The notes under the pieces were generated by a model. That model did no database searches and was not told the DNA's origin. It saw only the letters and a program-made list of their open reading frames with translations. The translations under genes and the position numbers were made by a program. Below are positions 42,865-50,756 of a stretch of DNA of 64,000 bases, piece by piece. This DNA is from Actinomycetes bacterium (GTDB taxonomy: Bacteria; Actinomycetota; Actinomycetes; Actinomycetales; Dermatophilaceae): contig JAKOPT010000027.1 of assembly GCA_029778715.1 (NCBI GenBank), positions 1 through 64,000 of the forward strand. The letters run 5' to 3'. How positions within the stretch are numbered: position 1 is the stretch's first letter; each line of letters starts with the position of its first letter.

Positions 42865-43703
42865 CCGACCTGCCTTGGCGGGAGGCCCGGCCCCGCTGGG
42901 AGGCCGCCGAGGCGCTCGGGTTCGACCACGCGTGGACCTACGACCACCTCATCTGGAGCGGGCTGCCGGAGAGCCCGTGGACCGGTGCGTTCCCGACGCT
43001 GGCCGCGGCGGCGGCGGTGACCGAGCGGATCGGGCTCGGGACCTTCGTCGCCTCCCCGAACTACCGGCACCCCTACGTCCTGCTCCGTGACGCTGTCGGG
43101 CTCGCCGACATCTCCGGCGACCGCTTCCTCCTCGGGCTGGGCACCGGTGGGGACGGGGATGCGCAGCGGCTCGGGCTCGACCTCACGCTCAAGGAGCGCG
43201 TCGACCGGTTCCACGAGTACGTCGGGCTCCTCGACCGGCTCCTCCGCGAGGACCATGTCGACCATGCCGGGCGCTGGTATGCCGTTCGCGCCGCCCGGAC
43301 CCTGCCCGGCCCGGCGCGTTCGCGGGTGCCGTTGTGGCTGGCCGGCAACGGTCCGCGGGCGGTGCGCCTGGCGGCCACGGTCGGGGATGCGTGGATCACC
43401 TATGGCGGGGTGGGGTCGACGCTCGCGGAGTGGTTCGCGCATGTGGGGGAGTTGGCGCAGCGGTTCGCGCAGGCCGAGGCGGCGGCCGGGCGGCAGGGGG
43501 TCCGCCGGGTGCTCTCGCTCGACTCCTCGCCGCAGTTCTCGCTCGCCTCGGTCGAGGTGTATGCCGAGATGGCCGGGCGGGCGGCCGAGTTGGGGTTCAC
43601 CGATGTGGTCGCGCATTGGCCCCGTCCCGACGGCCCGTATGCCGGGTCCGCGGCGGTTCTCGAGGCGGTGGCGTCGGACATCCTGTCCCCAGCCGCTCCC
43701 TGA
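42840..43703 (+). CDS. Luciferase-like (LLM) F420/flavin oxidoreductase
   Basis: 287-residue TIM-barrel oxidoreductase of the bacterial luciferase-like family. Motifs: ALGFDHAWTYDHLIW, ITERIGLGTFVASPNYRHPYVLLRDAVGLADISGDRFLLGLGTGG and PLWLAGNGPRAVRLAATVGDAWITYG. The gene encoding an F420-dependent enzyme at 53480 shows that F420 is available in this organism, so F420 is as likely as FMN. ATG 42840 with upstream GGAAGGAAG. A long hairpin lies after the stop. Confidence 0.85.
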   Translation: MRHGIVLLTDLPWREARPRWEAAEALGFDHAWTYDHLIWSGLPESPWTGAFPTLAAAAAVTERIGLGTFVASPNYRHPYVLLRDAVGLADISGDRFLLGLGTGGDGDAQRLGLDLTLKERVDRFHEYVGLLDRLLREDHVDHAGRWYAVRAARTLPGPARSRVPLWLAGNGPRAVRLAATVGDAWITYGGVGSTLAEWFAHVGELAQRFAQAEAAAGRQGVRRVLSLDSSPQFSLASVEVYAEMAGRAAELGFTDVVAHWPRPDGPYAGSAAVLEAVASDILSPAAP

Positions 43704-43715
43704 CGCGCCTCGTTG

Positions 43716-43787
43716 AGACAGTCGAGTGAGGAGTTTTTGTCGCCTCCGCGCGGGTGCAGGCGACAAAAGCTCCTCACTCGACTGTCT
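43716..43787. terminator. 30-bp hairpin after the LLM oxidoreductase gene
   Basis: Left arm 43716-43745 (AGACAGTCGAGTGAGGAG, then TTTTTGTCGCCT) and right arm 43758-43787 are complementary apart from one position in the A/T tract. Loop of 12 bases. The design, A/T tract inside a GC-rich palindrome, is like R3 but the sequence is different. Confidence 0.75.
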
Positions 43788-43850
43788 GGGAGGGAGGGCC
43801 AGGGCGGCCGGATGCCGGGCGCGCTCCCCGCGGGTGCGTACCCTGGGGGA

Positions 43851-44105
43851 GTGAGTGACGTGACCCCGCGCCGGACCCCGAACTTCTTCCGCTTCATCGT
43901 CACCGGCGCCATCGTCGGGTTCCTGATCGGGGCCCTCATCGCGTGGACGGGGATCTTCGAGGACCAGAGCGCGGCCGCCGCACGCAGTTACGTCCATGGC
44001 ACGTCGTCCGGCGTCGGCCTCATGGGCCTGTTCGGGGCCGGGCTCGGGGCCATGCTGGCCGCCGTCGTTGCCGTTCTCCTCGACCGCACCAAGGACGCCG
44101 GCTAG
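43851..44105 (+). CDS. Small two-helix membrane protein upstream of purF
   Basis: 84 residues: a short basic leader (TPRRTPNFFRF), a first membrane helix (IVTGAIVGFLIGALIAW, about 17-33), a loop, and a second (LMGLFGAGLGAMLAAVVAVLL, about 56-77). Small proteins of this pattern occur just before purF in other actinobacteria; the function is unknown. GTG 43851 follows TGGGGGA. It ends 133 bases before purF. Confidence 0.72.
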   Translation: MSDVTPRRTPNFFRFIVTGAIVGFLIGALIAWTGIFEDQSAAAARSYVHGTSSGVGLMGLFGAGLGAMLAAVVAVLLDRTKDAG

Positions 44106-44238
44106 AGCCCTGGAGCGGTTTGGGGGTGCCGCCGGCGAGGTGACGTGAGCCGCGGCATACGCTCACCGGGCGGAAGCGGGGGAGAGGTCCACGAAAGGTG
44201 AGCACGCGGCATACCCGGGGGCATGGGAGAATGGCCCG

Positions 44239-45768
44239 GTGCCTCGCGGAGACGGACGCCTGACCCACGACCTTTTGCCCGGTGAGAAGGGCCCCCAGGA
44301 CGCGTGCGGCGTGTTCGGGGTGTGGGCGCCGGGGGAGGACGTCGCCAAACTCGCCTACTACGGGCTCTACGCGCTGCAGCACCGCGGGCAGGAGTCGGCC
44401 GGCATCGCGACCAGCGACGGGCACCGGCTGCTCGTCTACAAGGACATGGGGCTGGTCTCGCAGGTGTTCGACGAGCGCTCGCTCGCCTCCCTGACCGGGC
44501 ACTTGGCCGTCGGGCACTGCCGCTACTCGACCACCGGTGGCTCCACCTGGGAGAACGCGCAGCCCACCCTCGGCGGTCACGACGAGGGCACCGTCGCGCT
44601 CGCCCACAACGGCAACCTCATCAACTCCGCCGAGTTGCGGGCGCTCGTCGAGGAACGCACCGGCGAGGACGGCCACCGCGGCGAGTTGCGCTACGGCAAC
44701 ACGACCGACACCGCCCTGGTCACCGCGCTGCTCGCCGACCACCCCGGCCGCACCCTGGAATCGGCGGCCCTGGAGTTGTTGCCGCTGCTGCGGGGGGCCT
44801 TTTGTTTCGTCTTCATGAGTGAGGACACCCTGTATGCCGCGCGCGACCCGCAGGGGATCCGCCCGTTGGTCTTGGGCCGCCTCGACCGCGGCTGGGTCGT
44901 GGCGTCCGAGACGGCGGCGCTCGACATCGTCGGGGCATCCTTCGTGCGCGAGATCCAGCCGGGGGAGTTGCTCGCCATCGACGCCAGCGGGTTGCGCTCG
45001 CGCCGGTTCGCCCCGCAGGACCCCAAGGGGTGCGTGTTCGAGTACGTCTACCTGGCCCGGCCGGACACGACCATCAACGAGCGGGCCGTCCATGAGGCCC
45101 GGGTCGAGATGGGTCGCATCCTCGCGCGTGAGCACCCGGTCGAGGCCGACCTCGTCATCCCGACGCCCGAGTCGGGCACGCCAGCCGCGATCGGCTATGC
45201 CCAGGAGTCGGGCATCCCCTACGGGCAGGGGTTGGTCAAGAACGCCTACGTGGGGCGCACGTTCATCCAACCCTCGCAGACGATCCGCCAGTTGGGCATC
45301 CGGTTGAAGCTCAACCCGCTCAAGGAAGTCATCAAGGGCAAACGTCTTGTCGTCGTGGATGATTCGATCGTGCGCGGCAACACCCAGCGGGCCCTGGTAC
45401 GGATGCTGCGCGAAGCGGGCGCGGTCGAGGTGCATGTGCGGATTTCGTCGCCGCCGGTGCGCTGGCCGTGCTTCTACGGGATCGACTTCGCGACCCGGGC
45501 CGAGTTGATCGCCACCGGGATCGGGGTCGAGGAGGTATGCCGCTCCATCGGCGCCGACACCCTTGGCTACATCTCCGAGGAGGGCATGATCGAGGCGACG
45601 TGCCAGCCGGCGGACCGGTTGTGCACGGCCTGCTTCACCGGGGTCTATCCGGTCGAGTTGCCCCCCGAGGACCAGTTGGGCAAGGACTTGCTGGAACTGG
45701 AGTTCGCCGGCGGCACGCCCCTGGATCGCCCGATCGACGTCGTCGCCCAGGCCCTCGCCCGCCCCTGA
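44239..45768 (+). CDS. purF: Amidophosphoribosyltransferase
   Basis: Committing enzyme of purine synthesis, making phosphoribosylamine from PRPP and glutamine. 509 residues. The N-terminal glutaminase nucleophile is Cys23 in DACGVFG, behind a 22-residue propeptide that must be removed; LQHRGQESAGIA and GHCRYSTTGG follow. The PRTase domain has VVVDDSIVRGNTQRALV. Four Cys typical of the iron-sulfur-containing B. subtilis type occur late (FYGIDFATR region, QPADRLCTACFTG). GTG 44239. An R3 palindrome follows 22 bases after the stop. Confidence 0.97.
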   Translation: MPRGDGRLTHDLLPGEKGPQDACGVFGVWAPGEDVAKLAYYGLYALQHRGQESAGIATSDGHRLLVYKDMGLVSQVFDERSLASLTGHLAVGHCRYSTTGGSTWENAQPTLGGHDEGTVALAHNGNLINSAELRALVEERTGEDGHRGELRYGNTTDTALVTALLADHPGRTLESAALELLPLLRGAFCFVFMSEDTLYAARDPQGIRPLVLGRLDRGWVVASETAALDIVGASFVREIQPGELLAIDASGLRSRRFAPQDPKGCVFEYVYLARPDTTINERAVHEARVEMGRILAREHPVEADLVIPTPESGTPAAIGYAQESGIPYGQGLVKNAYVGRTFIQPSQTIRQLGIRLKLNPLKEVIKGKRLVVVDDSIVRGNTQRALVRMLREAGAVEVHVRISSPPVRWPCFYGIDFATRAELIATGIGVEEVCRSIGADTLGYISEEGMIEATCQPADRLCTACFTGVYPVELPPEDQLGKDLLELEFAGGTPLDRPIDVVAQALARP

Positions 45769-45789
45769 CGCCCCCTCTCCCCTCTCTCC

Positions 45790-45855
45790 CTCTCCATCCA
45801 TTCGAGGTAAAAACGCCGCGGAATCCGCGCGTTTTTACCTCGAATGGATGGAGAG
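45790..45855. repeat. R3 palindrome, left flank of the gene between purF and purM
   Basis: A 27-bp perfect stem: 45790-45816 with 45829-45855. Inner arms (ATTCGAGGTAAAAACGC) are as in the copy at 31727, and the outer arms CTCTCCATCC/GGATGGAGAG are unique to this copy but still pair. The loop contains a small GCGGA/TCCGC stem. It probably also terminates purF transcripts. Confidence 0.85.
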
Positions 45856-45913
45856 CGCTGGGGCCTGTGGAAAACGCCGGCACCTCGTCGCCGCGAGTCG
45901 GCACGATCGATGC

Positions 45914-46840
45914 ATGAATGACGAGCGCCTTCCTCGACGGCAGTTGCGTGACCTCGCCCCGCACGGGGTGATGTCCCGGGCCGAGTTGCATCACCATGGG
46001 TGGGACCGCGGCGCGGTCGCCCGGCAAGTCGCTGGTGACCGATGGGCAATGCACGGTCGGCAAACCGTCGCCCTGCACACCGGCGACCTCAGCGTCGAGG
46101 CGAATCGGTGGCGGGCGATCTGGGAAGTGGGCGAAGGGATCGCCGCACTCGATGGGGTGACCGCCCTGCAGGCCGCCGGACTGGAACGCTTCAACGACGA
46201 CCGGGTGCATGTCTCGGTGCTGCACACCGCCTCGATCGAGGCTGTCGAGGGCGTGGTCATCCACAAGGTGATTCGCCGGTCCCCCGGGGAAGTCATGGCG
46301 CACGGCATACCGAGGGTTCGACCCCCGATGGCGGCCATCCGGGCGGCGCGGTGGGCGGTGAGTGACCGCCAGGCGGCCCTCCTCCTCGTGATGCCGGTGC
46401 AGCAGGGCCTGGCAACGGGGGAGCAACTGATCCGATCCGCGCGGGCCTATCGAGGGCGACGCCGACGGGCGTTCGTGGGGACCGTGTGCCGCGACATTGC
46501 CGATGGGGCACAGGCCCTGGGGGAACTGGATTTCGCGGCCCTGTGCCGGGCTTGGGGTCTGCCGGAGCCGACGCGACAGGTTGTGCGCCAGTTCGGGTCG
46601 CGGCGCTGCTACCTGGACGCGGCCTGGGAGGACATTGGGTATGCCGTGGAGATCGACGGCTCACAGCACCAGTGGGGGATCGCCGACACCGACGACAGTT
46701 TCCGGCAGAACGACGTGGTTCTTGGCGGTGATCGGGTGCTGCGGATGACGCTCATGGGGCTGCGCTTGCAGCCGGTGCGGTTCATGGAGCAGGTGGTTCG
46801 TGGTTACCGCCTGTTCTCGGCTCATCGTCGGGCGAGTTGA
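45914..46840 (+). CDS. AbiEi-like HTH plus DUF559-type nuclease domain protein
   Basis: 308 residues. The N-terminus (LPRRQLRDLAPHGVMSRAELHHHGWDRGAVARQVAG) resembles the AbiEi_4 winged-helix antitoxin domain. The C-terminus (VRQFGSRRCYLDAAWEDIGYAVEIDGSQHQ, then NDVVLGGDRVLRMTLMGLRLQP) fits the Vsr/DUF559 PD-(D/E)xK fold with Asp, Glu-x-Asp and a final Lys/Arg position. Many actinobacteria carry several such solitary proteins; their role is unknown, with defence or DNA repair as guesses. It lies between purF and purM and is flanked on both sides by R3 palindromes, which points to insertion as a unit. Confidence 0.75.
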   Translation: MNDERLPRRQLRDLAPHGVMSRAELHHHGWDRGAVARQVAGDRWAMHGRQTVALHTGDLSVEANRWRAIWEVGEGIAALDGVTALQAAGLERFNDDRVHVSVLHTASIEAVEGVVIHKVIRRSPGEVMAHGIPRVRPPMAAIRAARWAVSDRQAALLLVMPVQQGLATGEQLIRSARAYRGRRRRAFVGTVCRDIADGAQALGELDFAALCRAWGLPEPTRQVVRQFGSRRCYLDAAWEDIGYAVEIDGSQHQWGIADTDDSFRQNDVVLGGDRVLRMTLMGLRLQPVRFMEQVVRGYRLFSAHRRAS

Positions 46841-46855
46841 CCGCCCTCGTGTCCG

Positions 46856-46907
46856 CCGATTCGAGGTAATAGCGCACGGATTCCGCGGCGTTTTTACCTC
46901 GAATCGG
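46856..46907. repeat. R3 palindrome, right flank of the gene between purF and purM
   Basis: Arms CCGATTCGAGGTAATAGCGC and GCGTTTTTACCTCGAATCGG (46856-46875 and 46888-46907), with one eroded A tract. It stands 15 bases after the nuclease-like gene and 45 bases before purM. Confidence 0.8.
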
Positions 46908-46952
46908 TGAGGGGCGAGGGGAGAGGGGAGGACGCGCCGTAGGCTGGCGCAC

Positions 46953-48095
46953 GTGACTGAACCCACTGCGCCCGCCCCCATCACGTATGCCGCGGCCGGG
47001 GTGGACGTCGAGGCCGGCGACAAGGCCGTCGAACTCATGAAGGCCTCCGTGCGGGCCGCGACCCGCCCCGAGGTCCTCGGCGGGCTCGGCGGCTTCGCCG
47101 GGATGTTCGACGCCCGCGGGCTCGCGGCATACGACCACCCGGTCCTCGCGACGAGCACCGACGGGGTGGGCACCAAGGTCGCCATCGCGCAGGCACTGGA
47201 CCGGCACGACACCATCGGTTTCGACCTTGTCGGGATGGTCGTCGACGACATCGTCGTCTGCGGCGCCGAACCGCTCTTCATGACCGACTACATCGCCTGC
47301 GGCAAGGTCGTGCCCGAGCGGATCGCGGCCATCGTCGGCGGCATCGCGGCCGCCTGCGCCCAGGCCCGGGTCGCGCTCATCGGCGGCGAAACGGCCGAAC
47401 ACCCAGGGCTCCTCGGCGTCGACGACTATGACGTCGCCGGGGCTGCTACCGGGGTCGTGGAGTATGCCGCGGTGCTCGGCCCCGCTCGGGTCCGCGCCGG
47501 TGACGTCGTGCTCGGCTTGGCCTCCTCGGGTCTGCACTCGAACGGTTTCTCGCTGGTGCGCAAGGTCATTGCCTCGGCTGGGTGGGCGCTGGACCGGGAG
47601 GTGCCGGAGTTCGGGCGCACTCTCGGGGAGGAGTTGCTCACCCCTACGCGCGTGTATGCCGCGGACCTCGTCGACCTGTTCGCCAACCCCGCCGTCGGGA
47701 AAGCCGGCGGGGTGCATGCCCTTTCGCACGTCACCGGCGGGGGGCTCGCGGCCAACCTGGCCCGCGTGCTGCCCGAAGGCGTTCACGCCAGGGTCGACCG
47801 CTCGACGTGGACTCCGCCGGCGGTCTTCGATGTCGTCGCCGGCCTCGGCCGGGTGCCCCAGTCCGACGTCGAACGCACCCTCAACCAGGGCGTGGGGTTC
47901 GTCGCCGTGCTCTCCGCGGACGCAGTGGCGGCGACGAGCGCCTTCCTGGAGGCGCGCGGCATACCGACCTGGGTGATGGGCGAGGTATATGCCTCCGCCG
48001 ACGCCCCGATCGCCGACGGCATCGAGGTCGTCCGGGGCGCCAAGGGCGTCGACGGCGGTTCGGTCCAATTGGTGGGCCGCCACCCCCGGCCGTAG
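46953..48095 (+). CDS. purM: AIR synthetase
   Basis: Phosphoribosylformylglycinamidine cyclo-ligase, 380 residues, ATP-dependent ring closure of FGAM to AIR. Motifs: ITYAAAGVDVEAGDKAVELMK, LATSTDGVGTKVAIAQAL, GMVVDDIVVCGAEPLFMTDYIACG, GGETAEHPG and LASSGLHSNGFSLVRK. GTG 46953. In most actinobacteria purM directly follows purF; here a 0.9-kb foreign-looking gene and two R3 palindromes separate them. Confidence 0.97.
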   Translation: MTEPTAPAPITYAAAGVDVEAGDKAVELMKASVRAATRPEVLGGLGGFAGMFDARGLAAYDHPVLATSTDGVGTKVAIAQALDRHDTIGFDLVGMVVDDIVVCGAEPLFMTDYIACGKVVPERIAAIVGGIAAACAQARVALIGGETAEHPGLLGVDDYDVAGAATGVVEYAAVLGPARVRAGDVVLGLASSGLHSNGFSLVRKVIASAGWALDREVPEFGRTLGEELLTPTRVYAADLVDLFANPAVGKAGGVHALSHVTGGGLAANLARVLPEGVHARVDRSTWTPPAVFDVVAGLGRVPQSDVERTLNQGVGFVAVLSADAVAATSAFLEARGIPTWVMGEVYASADAPIADGIEVVRGAKGVDGGSVQLVGRHPRP

Positions 48096-48187
48096 GGTCG
48101 CACGGGCCCTGGCGCCGCCGCTGCGGCCCGGTCCCGGACGGGGGGAGCGAGCCCCGGTCGGCGCCCACGGGCGGGTACCGTCGGGTC

Positions 48188-49108
48188 ATGCGCGCCATCA
48201 CCATCGTTCCGGTCCCCGGCCCCGGTGCCGAGGACGTCCTCATCGGTCATGACGGCACGGTCTACACCGGCACCGACGACGGCTCCGTGTTCTCCGTCAG
48301 CCCCGACGGCAACCACATCCGCCGGATCGGCAACACCGGCGGCCGGCCGCTGGGTCTGGAGTGGCTCCCCGACGGTCGGCTGCTCGTCTGTGACGCCAAA
48401 CGGGGGCTGCTCGCCATGGCGCTGGCCGACGGCCGCATCGAGACTCTCACCGACTCCGTCGCGGGCAAGCGGATGCTCTTTTGCAACAACGCGGCCGTGA
48501 CCGACGACGGGACCATCTGGTTCACCGACACGAGCACCCGGTGGGGCATCGAGGAGTGGAAGTCCGACCTCATCGAGAACACGCGCACCGGCCGCCTGCT
48601 CCGATTGAGCCCCGGCAGCACCGAGCCCGAGGTCATCGTCGGCGGATTGAGTTTCGCCAATGGCGTGGCCAAGGCCCCGGACAGCAGTTTCGTCGTCGTC
48701 GCCGAGACCGGCGCCCGTGCCCTGCGCCGCCACTGGATCACCGGCGAGCAGGCGGGCCGCACCGAGAAGTTCGTCACCGATCTGCCCGCTCACCCCGACA
48801 ACATCGCGCTCGGGTCCGATGGGCTCATCTGGGTCACGTACGCCTCGCCCACCGACGCCGCGCTCACGTTCCTCCACACCAAGGCTAAGCCGTGGGTCAA
48901 GGCCGCGGTGCTGCGCGCCCCCGACTACCTCAAACCGCAACCCAAGCGCACCGCCCGGGTCGCGGCATACGACCTGACCGGCACCCTCGTCCACGACGTG
49001 ACCTGCGACGCGGCGAAGTGGTACATGGCCACCGGCGTGCGCGAACACCACGGGCGGGTGTGGATGGGCAGCCTCATCCAACCGGCACTGGCCTGCTTCG
49101 ACCTCTGA
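48188..49108 (+). CDS. SMP-30/strictosidine-synthase-like beta-propeller
   Basis: 306-residue six-bladed propeller. Repeats of the type HDGTVYTGTDDGSVFSVSPDG and LPDGRLLVCDAKRGLLAM are visible, with the strictosidine-synthase-like centre NNAAVTDDGTIWFTDTSTRWG and SFANGVAKAPDSSFVVVAETGARALRRHWI. Family members are lactonases or hydrolases with a catalytic calcium held by Glu, Asn and Asp; the substrate is unknown. ATG 48188. No signal peptide, so it is probably cytosolic. Three tandem R1 repeats follow. Confidence 0.82.
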   Translation: MRAITIVPVPGPGAEDVLIGHDGTVYTGTDDGSVFSVSPDGNHIRRIGNTGGRPLGLEWLPDGRLLVCDAKRGLLAMALADGRIETLTDSVAGKRMLFCNNAAVTDDGTIWFTDTSTRWGIEEWKSDLIENTRTGRLLRLSPGSTEPEVIVGGLSFANGVAKAPDSSFVVVAETGARALRRHWITGEQAGRTEKFVTDLPAHPDNIALGSDGLIWVTYASPTDAALTFLHTKAKPWVKAAVLRAPDYLKPQPKRTARVAAYDLTGTLVHDVTCDAAKWYMATGVREHHGRVWMGSLIQPALACFDL

Positions 49109-49134
49109 CCTCCGACCTGACACTGTCGCCGCGC

Positions 49135-49310
49135 GTCAACAATCGACCAATAGGTGGGTTGTTGACAGCGGCACTGGCGTTGAGAACCTCGGCGCGCCAA
49201 CGGTGTGTCAACAATCGACCAATAGGTGGGTTGTTGACAGCGGCACTGGCGTTGACACCCACGGCGCGCCAACGGTCTGTCAACAATCGACCAATAGGTG
49301 GGTTGTTGAC
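49135..49310 (+). repeat. Tandem array of three R1 repeats
   Basis: Full R1 units at 49135-49166, 49207-49238 and 49279-49310, spaced exactly 72 bases apart. The two 40-base spacers are near-identical to one another (AGCGGCACTGGCGTTGA... and ...GGCGCGCCAACGGT), so repeat plus spacer were amplified together. Located between the convergent propeller and GNAT genes. Confidence 0.92.
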
Positions 49311-49365
49311 GCGACGGACGCAGATGGTGAGCGGCAACGTCGTCGGGGTGCGGCTGCGCCGCGCG

Positions 49366-50124
49366 TCAGGCCGGCTGCAGGCTGCCGCTGACCAGGTCGT
49401 GGACCCGGCGGAACCCCATCGCTGCATAGAGAGCGGCGGCGGTCGGGTTGTCGTCGTCCACGCCGAGGACGACGGCGGGTGCGTGCGCACCGATATCCAC
49501 GAGGGCCTGGGTGAGCGCTCGGCCCAACCCGCGTCCCCGCTGCGCCGCTGCAATCGTGATGGAGGACAGTCGGATTGCTCCCGTCGGGGTGTATGCCGCG
49601 AGCCCGGTGCCCAGCACCGTTCCCCTCTCGTCGCGCAGGGCGACCCAGACCTCGCCGTCGGTTTCGGGCGGCAGCCACCGCGTGGTGTACTCGACGTCCA
49701 CGAACGCCGCGGCGTGGGCCCGGGGCAGGCCGGCCTCGACACTCACCCCGTCGGGCAGCGGTCGGCGGCGCACCTCGTCGGGCACGACGAACAGCCATGA
49801 CCACTCGCCGACGGCGCGCGCCCCCAGGGCAGCGAGCGCGTCCTGGCACTCGGTGCGCACCGTCATCGACCGTTCAGCCGCCCACGCGGGGTGCGTGCGC
49901 CACGGGCCGGCGAGGAGCCGAGCGACGTCGTCCGCCGGTCCGAGGCACATCCCACCGGCCCACCCCAACTGGGTCATCCGCCGGAACAGCACCGCGTCGC
50001 CGACCCGCAGCGGGGGTGCGAGCAACTCCGGCCCGACCTCGAACACCACGACCGGGTCACGGTCGACGGCAGCGAGCAGCGCGGCATACGAGTCGAGTTC
50101 GACCCAGGGGACGGATGAACTCAC
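49366..50124 (-). CDS. GNAT-family acetyltransferase
   Basis: 252 residues. An N-terminal non-catalytic half is followed by a GNAT domain with SSITIAAAQRGRGLGRALTQALVDIG (acetyl-CoA loop RGRGLG) and LGVDDDNPTAAALYAAMGFRRVHDL (the typical Asn and Gly-Phe end). Substrate unknown. GTG at 50124 overlaps the stop of the isochorismatase-like gene (GTGA); both follow the NCS1 transporter, so the three genes form one operon. Confidence 0.85.
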   Translation of the reverse strand: MSSSVPWVELDSYAALLAAVDRDPVVVFEVGPELLAPPLRVGDAVLFRRMTQLGWAGGMCLGPADDVARLLAGPWRTHPAWAAERSMTVRTECQDALAALGARAVGEWSWLFVVPDEVRRRPLPDGVSVEAGLPRAHAAAFVDVEYTTRWLPPETDGEVWVALRDERGTVLGTGLAAYTPTGAIRLSSITIAAAQRGRGLGRALTQALVDIGAHAPAVVLGVDDDNPTAAALYAAMGFRRVHDLVSGSLQPA

Positions 50125-50756
50125 GAGATGACGATCTGCGGCCCAAAGAGGGCCATCGCGCCGAGGGCCCGCTCATGGTTGGCGACGCTGGAACCGGCGC
50201 ACGCCTGCGCGATGACCCGCACGCTCGCCCCGGCATCGGCGGCCGGGAGTGCGGTCGAGAGGACGCAGCAGTCGGTCGACACCCCGGTGAGCGCGATCTT
50301 GGCGCGCGCCCCGACCAGCGGCTCCAGCACCCCCCACTTGCCGAACGTGCCGGCCGTCACCGTCTGCCGCGCGACCCCGGCAAGCGCGGGCACGACGGCA
50401 TAGAGCGGGTCGGTGTCGGGGACGAGCGCGAACGGCCACTCGCGGTAGTACGGCGTCCACGACCCGCCAAGGCCGGGGTCGGCGACGAACCGGGTGACGA
50501 TCGTGCGGTCCGGCCCGTATGCCGCCGCGAGTGCGGCGATCCGCGGCTCGACACCCGCCCACAGCGGCGAGCCCCACGGGGAGGTCGCCGGGGAGGCGAA
50601 GATCGCCTGCGGGTCAATGATGACGAGCCATTCGTCGTCATCGACCGGCCCGTATGCCGCCGCCGGCCCCCCGCTGAGGCCCGGGGCCGCGTCGGGGGAG
50701 GGGGCCGGGGACTCGGGGAAGCCGGTCGGGGACTCGGGGGAGTCGGTCGGGCTCAC
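50121..50756 (-). CDS. Isochorismatase-family cysteine hydrolase
   Basis: 211 residues with a Pro/Ser/Glu leader of about 35 residues. Catalytic positions of the family are present: Asp in LVIIDPQAIF, a Lys/Trp region GKWGVLEPLVGARAKIALTG and the nucleophile Cys in VSTDCCVLSTALPAADAG. Members hydrolyse nicotinamide, ureido or related amide bonds. The upstream NCS1 transporter (cytosine/hydantoin/allantoin type), coupled through a GTGA overlap, suggests a nitrogen-containing heterocycle or its breakdown product as substrate; this is inference. Confidence 0.85.
   Translation of the reverse strand: MSPTDSPESPTGFPESPAPSPDAAPGLSGGPAAAYGPVDDDEWLVIIDPQAIFASPATSPWGSPLWAGVEPRIAALAAAYGPDRTIVTRFVADPGLGGSWTPYYREWPFALVPDTDPLYAVVPALAGVARQTVTAGTFGKWGVLEPLVGARAKIALTGVSTDCCVLSTALPAADAGASVRVIAQACAGSSVANHERALGAMALFGPQIVIS

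Noticed and set aside
49135..49310. A small CRISPR array
   Set aside because: The spacers are near-identical to each other, the repeat occurs dispersed elsewhere, and there are no cas genes in the window.
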